Of a DNA stretch of 12,051 nt, positions 1 through 6,123 are shown piece by piece (position 1 is the stretch's first letter; each line of letters begins with the position of its first letter). Under the pieces are notes generated by a model. The model searched no databases, was not told where the DNA came from, and saw nothing but the letters and a program-made list of their open reading frames with translations. The stretch comes from Oscillospiraceae bacterium (lineage in GTDB: Bacteria; Bacillota; Clostridia; Oscillospirales; Oscillospiraceae). The stretch lies in contig JAFZAM010000113.1 in the NCBI GenBank assembly GCA_017557265.1, forward strand, positions 1-12,051, in the 5' to 3' direction. The translations under genes were made by a program, and so were the position numbers.

Positions 1-618
1 CATGCGGGCGCGTATAGCCTCGGGATCGCCGGGGGCGAGGTCTATCCTGCCGGAGAGGATATAGGCCTCCGTGTTCGCGAAAATGCTCCGGCGGTACCCG
101 AAGCCGTGCTCCGCTCCGACGGTCTCGCGAGCGTTCCCTTCCCCGTCGAGCCAGACGGTCGAGGCGGCGACATCCTTTATCTCGCCGCCGTAGGCTCCCG
201 CGTTCATGAGCAGGGCTCCTCCGAGCGTCCCCGGAATGCCGGCGGCGAACTCGAAGCCCGTAAGGCCCGCGTCGCGCGCGGCGGCGGCTATCTTTGCGAG
301 AGTCGCGCCGGCCTCGGCGTATACGGACGTTCCCTCGACGCGTATCTCCGGCTCGCCGGAGCGCGTCATGACGACGAAGCGGTCCAGCACGCCGTCGGGC
401 GCGAGGATATTGCTGCCGGAGCCTACGAGGAGCGGCTTTACGCCCGCCTTCAGGGCAAGCGCGACCGTCCTTTCGAGCGCGTCTCCGCGCGGGAAGGCCA
501 TCGCTGCGGCGGGGCCGCCTATATGCAGCGTCGTATGGGCGCTCATGGGCTCCATGCGGCGCACCTCGAGCTCCGGGAGCTCGCGCGAGAGGTCTTTTAA
601 GAATGCTTCGGATATCAT
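1..618 (-). CDS. murB: UDP-N-acetylenolpyruvoylglucosamine reductase MurB (N-terminal 206 residues, cut by window edge)
   Basis: MurB is the cytoplasmic FAD enzyme that uses NADPH to reduce UDP-GlcNAc-enolpyruvate to UDP-MurNAc in peptidoglycan synthesis. Reading the minus strand from ATG at 618 gives 206 codons open to the edge. The FAD-domain motifs appear in order: HTTLHIGGPA (28-37), VGSGSNIL (65-72), FEFAAGIPGTLGGA (122-135) followed by MNAGAYGGE (138-146), and GYRRSIF (174-180). The YRxS element contains an Arg conserved in the active site of the family. The C-terminal part, with the catalytic Ser and Glu, lies outside the window. The start codon overlaps the hprK stop as TGATG, and no strong Shine-Dalgarno precedes it, so translation is probably coupled to hprK. 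The family and the hprK-murB pairing are well established in Clostridia. The call is near certain; only the missing C-terminus is unseen. Confidence 0.95.
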   Translation of the reverse strand, partial: MISEAFLKDLSRELPELEVRRMEPMSAHTTLHIGGPAAAMAFPRGDALERTVALALKAGVKPLLVGSGSNILAPDGVLDRFVVMTRSGEPEIRVEGTSVYAEAGATLAKIAAAARDAGLTGFEFAAGIPGTLGGALLMNAGAYGGEIKDVAASTVWLDGEGNARETVGAEHGFGYRRSIFANTEAYILSGRIDLAPGDPEAIRARM

Positions 619-1565
619 CAGAGGGTACCTATTTTCCTGTCGAACTGGCTGTTGATGCGCTGGGTGAACTCGCGGGCGACGTTGTAGCCCATCTTCTTCT
701 CTCTGTTGTTCATCGCGGCGACCTCGATGATGACGGCGAGGTTCCTGCCCGGCTTGATGGGGACGGTTATGGAGGGTATCTTGACGCCGAGTACGTTGGT
801 ATAGCTGTTCTCGAGGCCGAGGCGGTCGTACATCTTCCCGTCCACCCACGGCTCTATGTTCACGATGAGGTCGAGGCGCTCGTAGTCCTTGACCGAGCCC
901 ATGCCGAAGAGGCGGCGCACGTCGACGACGCCTATGCCGCGAAGCTCGATATAGTGTCTTATTATCTCCGGGGCGGACCCGTAGAGGACGTTGTAGGCGA
1001 TGCGCTTTATCTCGACGGCGTCGTCGGCGATGAGGCGGTGTCCGCGCTTGAGGAGCTCGACGGCCGTCTCGCTCTTGCCTATGCCGGACTCGCCGAGCAT
1101 GAGGATGCCCTCGCCGTAGACCTCGACCATGACGCCGTGGCGCGTGATGCGCGGGGCGAGATAGGAATTGAGGCTCGCGATGAGCTCGGCCTCGAAGGCG
1201 GATGTCTCTATATCCGTGCGCAGGAGGGGGACCTTATACTTTTCCGCCATCTCGAGGCACTCGGGATAGACCTCCATCCCCTGGCAGATTATCAGCGCCG
1301 GGATGTCGCGCTTTAAGAGCATCTCGAAGCACTTCCTGCGCTCGTTGGACGGCAGGGTCTTGAGATACATTATCTCGACCACGCCCATCAGCTGCAGGCG
1401 GTCGTTCGAGAAGTGGTTGAAAAAGCCGACGAGCTGCATGCCGGGTCTGTTTACGGACGAGGTCGTGACGAGTCTTTCCTCGTAGTCCTCGGGCACGTAG
1501 ACCTTCTCAATGCCCTCGAATTCGTCCATGAGCTGCGATAGCTTTACGCTGTACTTCGTTTCCAT
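618..1565 (-). CDS. hprK: HPr kinase/phosphorylase
   Basis: This bifunctional enzyme phosphorylates Ser46 of the PTS protein HPr and removes the phosphate again, controlling carbon catabolite repression in Gram-positive bacteria. The protein has 315 residues, the usual length. An N-terminal HPrK_N domain (about 1-130) precedes the kinase domain. Visible landmarks are the conserved His143 (RHGVMV), the P-loop GESGIGKS (158-165) with Lys164, the Asp pair 181-182, the family signature ELRGIGVVDVRRLFG (207-221), and the C-terminal region with the conserved NNREKKMGYNVA segment (286-297). The ATG at 1565 is preceded by GGAG (1572-1575) with a 6-nt gap. It is the first gene of an operon with murB, read from the promoter at 1594-1622. 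All key residues are intact. Confidence 0.97.
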   Translation of the reverse strand: METKYSVKLSQLMDEFEGIEKVYVPEDYEERLVTTSSVNRPGMQLVGFFNHFSNDRLQLMGVVEIMYLKTLPSNERRKCFEMLLKRDIPALIICQGMEVYPECLEMAEKYKVPLLRTDIETSAFEAELIASLNSYLAPRITRHGVMVEVYGEGILMLGESGIGKSETAVELLKRGHRLIADDAVEIKRIAYNVLYGSAPEIIRHYIELRGIGVVDVRRLFGMGSVKDYERLDLIVNIEPWVDGKMYDRLGLENSYTNVLGVKIPSITVPIKPGRNLAVIIEVAAMNNREKKMGYNVAREFTQRINSQFDRKIGTL

Positions 1566-1593
1566 ATTCGGCTCCGCGCCCCCTTTTTATTAA

Positions 1594-1622
1594 ATAATAA
1601 CCATATCTTACCCCTTTTGCAA
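1594..1622 (-). promoter_or_regulatory. Sigma-A-type promoter of hprK-murB
   Basis: Read on the minus strand, TTGCAA (1617-1622) is followed by a 17-bp spacer and TATTAT (1594-1599). The -35 matches consensus at 4 of 6 positions and the -10 at 5 of 6. Transcription would start near 1587, leaving a leader of about 22 nt with GGAG before the hprK ATG. The whole 1566-1709 intergenic region is AT-rich against a GC-rich background and also carries the divergent yceD promoter. Confidence 0.7.
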
Positions 1623-1655
1623 GCGATTCGGGCGGAAAATTCTTGACGATTATTA

Positions 1656-1684
1656 TTGACAAAAGGTATCGGCTACTCTATAAT
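1656..1684 (+). promoter_or_regulatory. Perfect-consensus sigma-A promoter of the yceD-rpmF-DUF512-der-plsY operon
   Basis: TTGACA (1656-1661), exactly 17 bp, then TATAAT (1679-1684): an exact match to the vegetative consensus. Transcription should begin near 1691, about 19 nt before the yceD ATG. It is the only strong promoter found before the terminator at 5855-5879, so it probably drives all five genes. High constitutive expression fits a ribosomal-protein operon. Confidence 0.85.
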
Positions 1685-1699
1685 AATCGGGCAACTGTT

Positions 1700-1705
1700 G
1701 AGGTG
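1700..1705 (+). promoter_or_regulatory. Ribosome binding site that fixes the yceD start
   Basis: GAGGTG lies 4 nt before ATG at 1710. It supports this ATG over the in-frame TTG at 1656, which is itself the -35 box and lies upstream of the expected transcript start. Confidence 0.6.
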
Positions 1706-1709
1706 TGAC

Positions 1710-2207
1710 ATGCGTCTTGATCTCCACGAGATAATTCAAGCCCCCGGCTCCGTCCCCTTTCAATACGAGGCGGACGTCTCCGGGATGGACTTTCCGGGCG
1801 TAGAAAAGCCTCTTTCCCCGCTCACCGCGAGCGGGAAGGCGGTCAACTCCGCCGGGCTTCTGGAGCTCGACGGCGAGGCCCGCGTCAGTCTGTCGTGCGT
1901 TTGCGACCGGTGCGGCGAGAGCTTCGTCATGGATAAGCGCGTCCCCGTTCACGCGGTGCTCTCGGAGGAGATACAGGACGAAGACAATCCCGACATCTTC
2001 CCCATCGAGGGCGACTGCGCGGACCTCGACGAGATAATCATGACGGCCTACGTGCTGAGCATGGAGAGCAAGATGCTCTGCCGTCCAGACTGTCTCGGTC
2101 TGTGCGACAAATGCGGGGCGAATCTCAACAACGGCCCCTGCTCCTGCCGGAGCGAGGGCGATCCGAGGCTGGCCAAGCTGGCCCAGCTTCTCGATTCGAA
2201 GGAATAA
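1710..2207 (+). CDS. yceD: DUF177 / YceD family protein (23S rRNA accumulation protein)
   Basis: YceD (YlbN) proteins are small cytoplasmic proteins associated with 23S rRNA accumulation; the biochemical activity is unresolved. From ATG 1710 the protein has 165 residues, typical for the family. It contains cysteines C63, C65 and C68 (CVCDRC) in the middle. The diagnostic C-terminal segment has CRPDCLGLCDKCGANLN (124-140) followed by GPCSC (142-146), a likely metal-binding cluster. An in-frame TTG at 1656 would add 18 residues, but it is the -35 box of the promoter, so the ATG is chosen. The gene directly precedes rpmF, the most conserved neighbour of this family across bacteria, with 44 nt between them. 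Confidence 0.9.
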   Translation: MRLDLHEIIQAPGSVPFQYEADVSGMDFPGVEKPLSPLTASGKAVNSAGLLELDGEARVSLSCVCDRCGESFVMDKRVPVHAVLSEEIQDEDNPDIFPIEGDCADLDEIIMTAYVLSMESKMLCRPDCLGLCDKCGANLNNGPCSCRSEGDPRLAKLAQLLDSKE

Positions 2208-2236
2208 CAGCCGGCAGATAATCATCAATTCCGGTC

Positions 2237-2245
2237 AAGGAGGTG
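2237..2245 (+). promoter_or_regulatory. Ribosome binding site that fixes the rpmF start
   Basis: AAGGAGGTG is a near-perfect Shine-Dalgarno, 6 nt before ATG 2252. An in-frame GTG at 2243-2245 falls inside this site and is therefore not the start. Confidence 0.8.
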
Positions 2246-2251
2246 TCCGAA

Positions 2252-2446
2252 ATGGCGGTACCCAAGGGTAAAGTATCAAAGGCAAGAAGGGATAAGAGGC
2301 GTTCCTCCCACTGGAAGCTCGATCCTCCCGGCATAGTGGCCTGCCCGAAGTGCGGCGCTTATCATCTGCCCCACAGAGTCTGCAAGGCCTGCGGAACTTA
2401 CGACGGCAGAGAAGTCATCAAGGTCAACGATGACGCCAAAAAGTAA
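2252..2446 (+). CDS. rpmF: Large ribosomal subunit protein bL32, zinc-binding form
   Basis: bL32 is a small structural protein of the 50S subunit. The 64-residue product begins MAVPKGKVSKARRDKRR, the conserved basic start of the family, followed by HWKLDPPG. It carries a zinc ribbon of two CxxC pairs, C31/C34 and C44/C47 (CPKC, CKAC), so it is the C+ (zinc-dependent) version rather than the cysteine-free paralogue used in zinc shortage. The start is ATG 2252, placed by the AAGGAGGTG site. It follows yceD in the same operon. The next gene is 66 nt downstream, after a short hairpin at 2460-2480. Confidence 0.97.
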   Translation: MAVPKGKVSKARRDKRRSSHWKLDPPGIVACPKCGAYHLPHRVCKACGTYDGREVIKVNDDAKK

Positions 2447-2459
2447 ATCGGCATGACAT

Positions 2460-2480
2460 GAGGGGGCGTTCCGCTCCCTC
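2460..2480 (+). other. Stem-loop without U-tract between rpmF and the DUF512 gene
   Basis: An 8-bp stem (5 bp GAGGG/CCCTC, one G-U, then GC/GC) closes a 5-nt loop. The bases after it are GATTGCTATC, not a T run, so it is unlikely to be an intrinsic terminator. It may be an mRNA processing or stability element that separates abundant rpmF message from the genes downstream. Function is inferred. Confidence 0.45.
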
Positions 2481-2495
2481 GATTGCTATCTGCGG

Positions 2496-2503
2496 AAAGG
2501 AGG
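2496..2503 (+). promoter_or_regulatory. Ribosome binding site that fixes a GTG start
   Basis: AAAGGAGG is followed after 9 nt by GTG 2513. An in-frame TTG at 2483 lies upstream of this site and is not used. Confidence 0.7.
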
Positions 2504-2512
2504 CGTCCGCCC

Positions 2513-3814
2513 GTGGCTTCAAGGATCACCGGCGTCGACGAGGGCAGTCCCGCTGCCCGAGCCCGCATCAGGCCCGGCATGCTGCTGGAAAAAGTCAACG
2601 GTCACGAGATTAGAGACGTCCTCGACTACCGCTACTGGACCGAGGAGCCGAGGCTCCTCCTCGAGCTGCGCGACGAGCGCGGCAGGGCCGTCAGAAAGCG
2701 GCTGAAAAAGCCCGAGGGGATCCCGCTCGGGCTCGATTTCGAGACGTATCTGATGGACTCGCAGCGCTCCTGCGCCAACAGATGCGTCTTCTGCTTTATC
2801 GACCAGCTCCCCCGGGGCATGCGCCCGACGCTCTATTATAAGGACGACGACGCGCGTCTCTCGTTTTTGCAGGGCAACTATATCACGCTCACCAATCTCT
2901 CCGAGCGCGAGGTCGACAGGATATGCGCGCTGCGCATCTCCCCGCTGAACGTCTCCGTGCACGCCTCCGATCCGGACGTGCGCCGCGCCATGCTGCGCAA
3001 CCCGAACGCGGGCCGCTGCATGGAGCTCATGCGCCGCCTCGCGGACGCGGATATAGAGATGAACTGCCAGATAGTCCTCTGCCCCGGCATGAACGACGGC
3101 GACGTGCTCAGCGCGACGCTCGAGGATCTCTCGGCGCTCTGCCCGCAGGTGCACAGCGTATCCGTCGTTCCGGTCGGCATAACGAGGTACAGAGAGGGGC
3201 TGCCCGAGCTCTCCCCCGTCACGCGCGAGGGCGCTGCGGACGCGATAGCGCGCGTGGAAAAGGCGGCCGCGGCAAATCTCGAAAAGCACGGCAGCCGCGT
3301 AGTATACTGCTCGGACGAGCTCTATCTGCGCGCGGGTCTCGACCTTCCGGAGCTTGACTATTACGAGGATTTCCCGCAGTTTGAAAACGGGGTCGGCATG
3401 CTCCGCTCGCTTTACGAGGAGTACCTCGAGGCGTTATCCGGACTCGACGGCTCGGAGCGCGCCCGCGTCTCCGTCGCGACGGGGACGGCCGCCGCGCCCC
3501 TTTTTGAAAAATTATCGCAAAAAACGAAAAAAACGTGTTATAATGTCGATATGAAGGTCTTTCCCGTCGTCAACCGCTTTTTCGGGGAGACCGTGGACGT
3601 CGCGGGCCTGCTCACGGGCTCGGACCTGCTCGCCGCGCTGCGCGGGGAGGACCTCGGCGAGAGGCTCCTCATCTCCGCGACCATGCTCAGGCACGGGGGC
3701 GACGTCTTTCTCGACGACGTGTCCCTTAAGGAGCTCTCGGACGCGCTGGGCGTGCCCGTCGTCCCCGTCCGCTGCGACGGGGCGGAGCTTCTCGACGCGG
3801 TCGTCGGCAGATAA
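2513..3814 (+). CDS. PDZ / radical SAM / DUF512 protein of unknown function
   Basis: This belongs to the DUF512 (TIGR03279-type) radical SAM proteins, whose reaction is unknown. From GTG 2513 it has 433 residues. An N-terminal PDZ-like segment (about 1-65) includes GVDEGSPAARARIRPGMLL and VNGHEIRDVLDYRYW. The radical SAM cysteines follow as C87, C91 and C94 (CANRCVFC), the CX3CX2C pattern for a 4Fe-4S cluster and S-adenosylmethionine. Further conserved stretches are GNYITLTNLS (121-130), SPLNVSVHASDP (143-154) and QIVLCPGMNDG (186-196). The C-terminal DUF512 part (about 215-433) includes VPVGITRYREGL and VNRFFGETVDVAGLLTG. Other cysteines (138, 169, 185, 190, 210, 266, 342, 421) might bind a second cluster. 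It lies between rpmF and der, 21 nt before the latter, in an operon otherwise about the 50S subunit and lipid synthesis. Family assignment is firm; function is open. Confidence 0.9.
   Translation: MASRITGVDEGSPAARARIRPGMLLEKVNGHEIRDVLDYRYWTEEPRLLLELRDERGRAVRKRLKKPEGIPLGLDFETYLMDSQRSCANRCVFCFIDQLPRGMRPTLYYKDDDARLSFLQGNYITLTNLSEREVDRICALRISPLNVSVHASDPDVRRAMLRNPNAGRCMELMRRLADADIEMNCQIVLCPGMNDGDVLSATLEDLSALCPQVHSVSVVPVGITRYREGLPELSPVTREGAADAIARVEKAAAANLEKHGSRVVYCSDELYLRAGLDLPELDYYEDFPQFENGVGMLRSLYEEYLEALSGLDGSERARVSVATGTAAAPLFEKLSQKTKKTCYNVDMKVFPVVNRFFGETVDVAGLLTGSDLLAALRGEDLGERLLISATMLRHGGDVFLDDVSLKELSDALGVPVVPVRCDGAELLDAVVGR
3536..3544 (+). promoter_or_regulatory. Candidate internal extended -10 promoter upstream of der
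   Basis: TGTTATAAT (TGn plus perfect TATAAT) sits in an AT-rich patch (about 3501-3544) inside the 3' third of the DUF512 gene. There is no recognisable -35 at 16-18 bp, so it would act as an extended -10 promoter. It would start transcription about 285 nt before der. The patch is also coding sequence, so chance is possible. Confidence 0.3.
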
Positions 3815-3820
3815 CCATGA

Positions 3821-3827
3821 GAGGAGG
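3821..3827 (+). promoter_or_regulatory. Ribosome binding site that fixes the TTG start of der
   Basis: GAGGAGG lies 8 nt before TTG 3836. An ATG at 3817 overlaps the site's upstream side and is out of frame with der, so the rare TTG is the start. Confidence 0.75.
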
Positions 3828-3835
3828 CGTCGGCT

Positions 3836-5164
3836 TTGTCGAAGCCCGTCATAGCCATCGTCGGCAGGCCAAACGTCGGCAAGTCGATGCTTTTCAATAA
3901 AATAGCCGGGCGGCGCCTCTCCATCGTCGAGGATACCCCCGGAGTGACGCGCGACCGGCTCTACGCCGATTCCGACTGGTCCGGCCGCGAATTTACCATG
4001 ATAGACACCGGCGGCATTGAGCCCAAGGCCGACAGCGAGATGCTCGCATTCATGCGGGCGCAGGCCGAGATAGCCATCGAGACGGCCGACGTCATCGTCT
4101 TCGTCACCGACGGGCGCACCGGCGTCACCGCGGCGGACGAAGAGGTCGCGAACATGCTGCTGCGCTCGCGCAAGCCCGTCGTGCTCGCGGTCTACAAGCT
4201 CGACACGCCCGCCGCCGTCATTCCGGAGCTCTATGAGTTCTACTCCCTCGGGCTCGGCGATCCCATCGCCGTCTCCGCCCTGCACGGGCACGGGACGGGC
4301 GATCTGCTCGACGCCTGCATAGCGCATTTCCCGCCCCCCGAGGAGACCGAGGAGGACGAGGACGTCGTCAAGGTCGCCATCATGGGCAAGCCGAACGTCG
4401 GCAAATCCTCGCTCGTAAACCGCATCCTCGGCGAGGAGCGCGTCATCGTCTCCGACGTCGCAGGCACGACGCGCGACGCGGTCGACAGCCTTTTCGAAAA
4501 CGAGCAGGGCCGCTTCATGTTCATCGACACGGCCGGCATACGCAAGAAGAGCCGCGTCGACGACAGGATAGAGAAATTCTCCGTCATGCGCGCCGAGATG
4601 GCCGTCGAGCGCGCGGACGTCTGTCTCATCATGATAGACGCGCGCGACGGCGTGACCGAGCAGGACACTAAGGTCGCCGGGCTCGTCCACGAGGCGGGCA
4701 AGGCCTCCGTCATCGTCGTCAACAAGTGGGACCTCGTCGACAAGGACACGCATACGATGGACAAGATGCGCAAGGACGTCATGCGCGACCTCGCTTTCAT
4801 GAGCTACGCGCCCGTCGTCTTCATCTCCGCGATGACGGGTCAGCGCGTCGACAGGCTCTTCGAGCTCATAAAATACGTCAACGACCAGAGCGCGACCCGC
4901 ATCTCGACCGGCATGCTCAACAACGTCCTCGCCGACGCGACGGCGCGCGTGCAGCCGCCGACGGACAGGGGCCGCAGGCTGAAGATATACTACATGACCC
5001 AGACGGGCGTGCGTCCGCCGAACTTCGTCGTATTCGTCAACAGCGCGGAGCTGTTTCATTTCTCTTACCGCAGATATCTCGAAAACCAGATCCGCTCGGT
5101 ATTCGGCCTCGAGGGCACGCCCATACGCATGGTCGTGCGCCAGAAGGGCGACAAGGACGACTGA
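3836..5164 (+). CDS. der: Ribosome-associated GTPase Der (EngA), altered G4 motif in first G domain
   Basis: Der is an essential GTPase with two tandem G domains, needed for late assembly of the 50S subunit. The 442-residue protein has normal length. Domain 1: P-loop GRPNVGKS (10-17), G2 TPGVTRD (34-40), G3 DTGG (57-60), G5 SAL (147-149). Domain 2: GKPNVGKS (184-191), AGTTRD, DTAG (231-234), NKWD (296-299), SAM (331-333). A KH-like C-terminal domain runs from about 355. An acidic linker (PPPEETEEDED, 167-177) joins the G domains. In domain 1 the G4 NKxD motif reads YKLD (120-123), with Tyr replacing the guanine-reading Asn; one base (AAC to TAC) explains it. Start is TTG 3836 after GAGGAGG. 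plsY begins 26 nt after the stop. Confidence 0.96.
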   Translation: MSKPVIAIVGRPNVGKSMLFNKIAGRRLSIVEDTPGVTRDRLYADSDWSGREFTMIDTGGIEPKADSEMLAFMRAQAEIAIETADVIVFVTDGRTGVTAADEEVANMLLRSRKPVVLAVYKLDTPAAVIPELYEFYSLGLGDPIAVSALHGHGTGDLLDACIAHFPPPEETEEDEDVVKVAIMGKPNVGKSSLVNRILGEERVIVSDVAGTTRDAVDSLFENEQGRFMFIDTAGIRKKSRVDDRIEKFSVMRAEMAVERADVCLIMIDARDGVTEQDTKVAGLVHEAGKASVIVVNKWDLVDKDTHTMDKMRKDVMRDLAFMSYAPVVFISAMTGQRVDRLFELIKYVNDQSATRISTGMLNNVLADATARVQPPTDRGRRLKIYYMTQTGVRPPNFVVFVNSAELFHFSYRRYLENQIRSVFGLEGTPIRMVVRQKGDKDD

Positions 5165-5190
5165 GCGCTTTGATTTGAGGAGGTTTAACC

Positions 5191-5826
5191 ATGGTCGCAG
5201 TGCTGTTCATCGTGGCTATCGTCGCCTACCTGCTCGGAGGCGTAAACGGCGCCATAATCTCTTCCAAGTACATATTCAAGAAGGACATCCGCAACTACGG
5301 CAGCGGCAACGCCGGGCTCACGAACTTCTACCGCATCTTCGGAGTCAAGGGCGTCGCCCTCGTGCTGCTCATCGACATAGGCAAGACCGTCATCGGCATC
5401 CTCTTCGGCTGGCTGATGCTCCGCATATACGGCTTCTCCATGGTCGGAAAGCTCTTCGCGGGTCTCTTCCTCACGCTCGGACACGTTTTCCCCGTCTACT
5501 ACGGGTTCAAGGGCGGCAAGGGCGTCCTCTGCTGCGGGATAATCGTCCTCGCGGTCGACCCCGTCGTCGGGCTCATCTGCTGGATAGTCTTCGCGATAGT
5601 CGCGCTGCTGACGCACTACGTCTCCCTCGGCTCCATCGCCGCGGCCGTCGCCTTCCCCATCGGCATCGCCGCCTTCGGCGGCTGGTGGCTGCAGGTGCTG
5701 CTGGCGATCTTCTGCTCGATAGTCCTCATCATCATGCACCGCCACAACATCATCCGCCTCATTCTCGGCAAGGAGTCCAAATTCAGCTTCGAGGACAAAA
5801 AGAAGGGACGGAGCGAGGAGAAGTGA
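5191..5826 (+). CDS. plsY: Acyl-phosphate:glycerol-3-phosphate acyltransferase PlsY
   Basis: PlsY is a polytopic membrane enzyme that moves an acyl group from acyl-phosphate to glycerol-3-phosphate, the first step of phospholipid synthesis in most Gram-positive bacteria. The 211-residue protein is strongly hydrophobic, with several membrane segments. The three conserved cytoplasmic motifs are visible: YGSGNAGLTNFYR (36-48), GHVFPVYYGFKGGKGV (97-112) and, near the end, YVSLGS (143-148) and HRHNIIRL (183-190). After KGGKGV the usual AT is LC here (113-114). A charged tail (194-211) ends the protein. Start ATG 5191 follows GAGGAGGT (5177-5184) with a 6-nt gap. It is the last gene of the operon, as a terminator follows at 5855. 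Its acyl-phosphate supplier PlsX is not in the window. Confidence 0.96.
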   Translation: MVAVLFIVAIVAYLLGGVNGAIISSKYIFKKDIRNYGSGNAGLTNFYRIFGVKGVALVLLIDIGKTVIGILFGWLMLRIYGFSMVGKLFAGLFLTLGHVFPVYYGFKGGKGVLCCGIIVLAVDPVVGLICWIVFAIVALLTHYVSLGSIAAAVAFPIGIAAFGGWWLQVLLAIFCSIVLIIMHRHNIIRLILGKESKFSFEDKKKGRSEEK

Positions 5827-5854
5827 TCTCCCGTCCGTCCGGATACGCAACAGA

Positions 5855-5879
5855 AAAAGCCCGCGTCATGCGGGCTTTT
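5855..5879. terminator. Bidirectional intrinsic terminator between plsY and rpmB
   Basis: A 10-bp perfect stem AAAAGCCCGC / GCGGGCTTTT with a 5-nt loop (GTCAT). It ends in a T run on both strands, so it can stop plsY transcription on the plus strand and rpmB transcription on the minus strand. Its position between convergent genes fits this. Confidence 0.85.
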
Positions 5880-5904
5880 CGTGCGATATGAACTTCAGGC
5901 GCGC

Positions 5905-6093
5905 TCAGACGGCACGGGTAACCTTGCCGCTGCGGAGGCACCTGGTGCACGCGTAAACGTGCTTCGGGGTACCGTCGACCATCGCCTTGACCCTCTTAAC
6001 GTTGGGCTTCCAGGTCCTGTTGGAACGTCTGTGGGAATGGCTGACCTTGATCCCGTAAACAACGCTCTTTTCGCAGAATTCACACTTCGCCAT
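5905..6093 (-). CDS. rpmB: Large ribosomal subunit protein bL28, zinc-binding form
   Basis: bL28 is a small 50S subunit protein. The 62-residue product begins MAKCEFCEKS and has HSHRRSNRTWKPN (18-30), the conserved core of L28. It ends in VYACTRCLRSGKVTR (47-61). Cysteines C4/C7 and C49/C52 form two CxxC pairs, so this is the zinc-binding C+ form, as for L32 in this window. ATG 6093 is preceded on the minus strand by GGGAGGTG (6099-6106) with a 5-nt gap; upstream in-frame codons to 6180 cover the leader and promoter and are not coding. It is monocistronic: promoter at 6152-6180 and terminator at 5855-5879. Confidence 0.97.
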   Translation of the reverse strand: MAKCEFCEKSVVYGIKVSHSHRRSNRTWKPNVKRVKAMVDGTPKHVYACTRCLRSGKVTRAV

Positions 6094-6123
6094 CGTCGCA
6101 CCTCCCTGATCGTGCAATGATTT

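Noticed and set aside
603..1316. A plus-strand open frame of 237 codons across hprK
   Set aside because: It is the complement of hprK, low in complexity and without motifs.
1643..1648. A second -35-like TTGACG upstream of yceD
   Set aside because: No -10-like hexamer follows at 16-18 bp; the TTGACA at 1656 with TATAAT at 1679 explains the region.
3817..3819. ATG as an alternative start for der
   Set aside because: It is 19 nt before TTG 3836, so out of frame with der, and it lies upstream of the Shine-Dalgarno.
3512..5059. A 515-codon open frame on the minus strand antisense to der
   Set aside because: Its product is an Asp/Val/Arg/His-rich string without recognisable motifs, a mirror of GC-rich codons; der on the other strand has complete family motifs and a Shine-Dalgarno.
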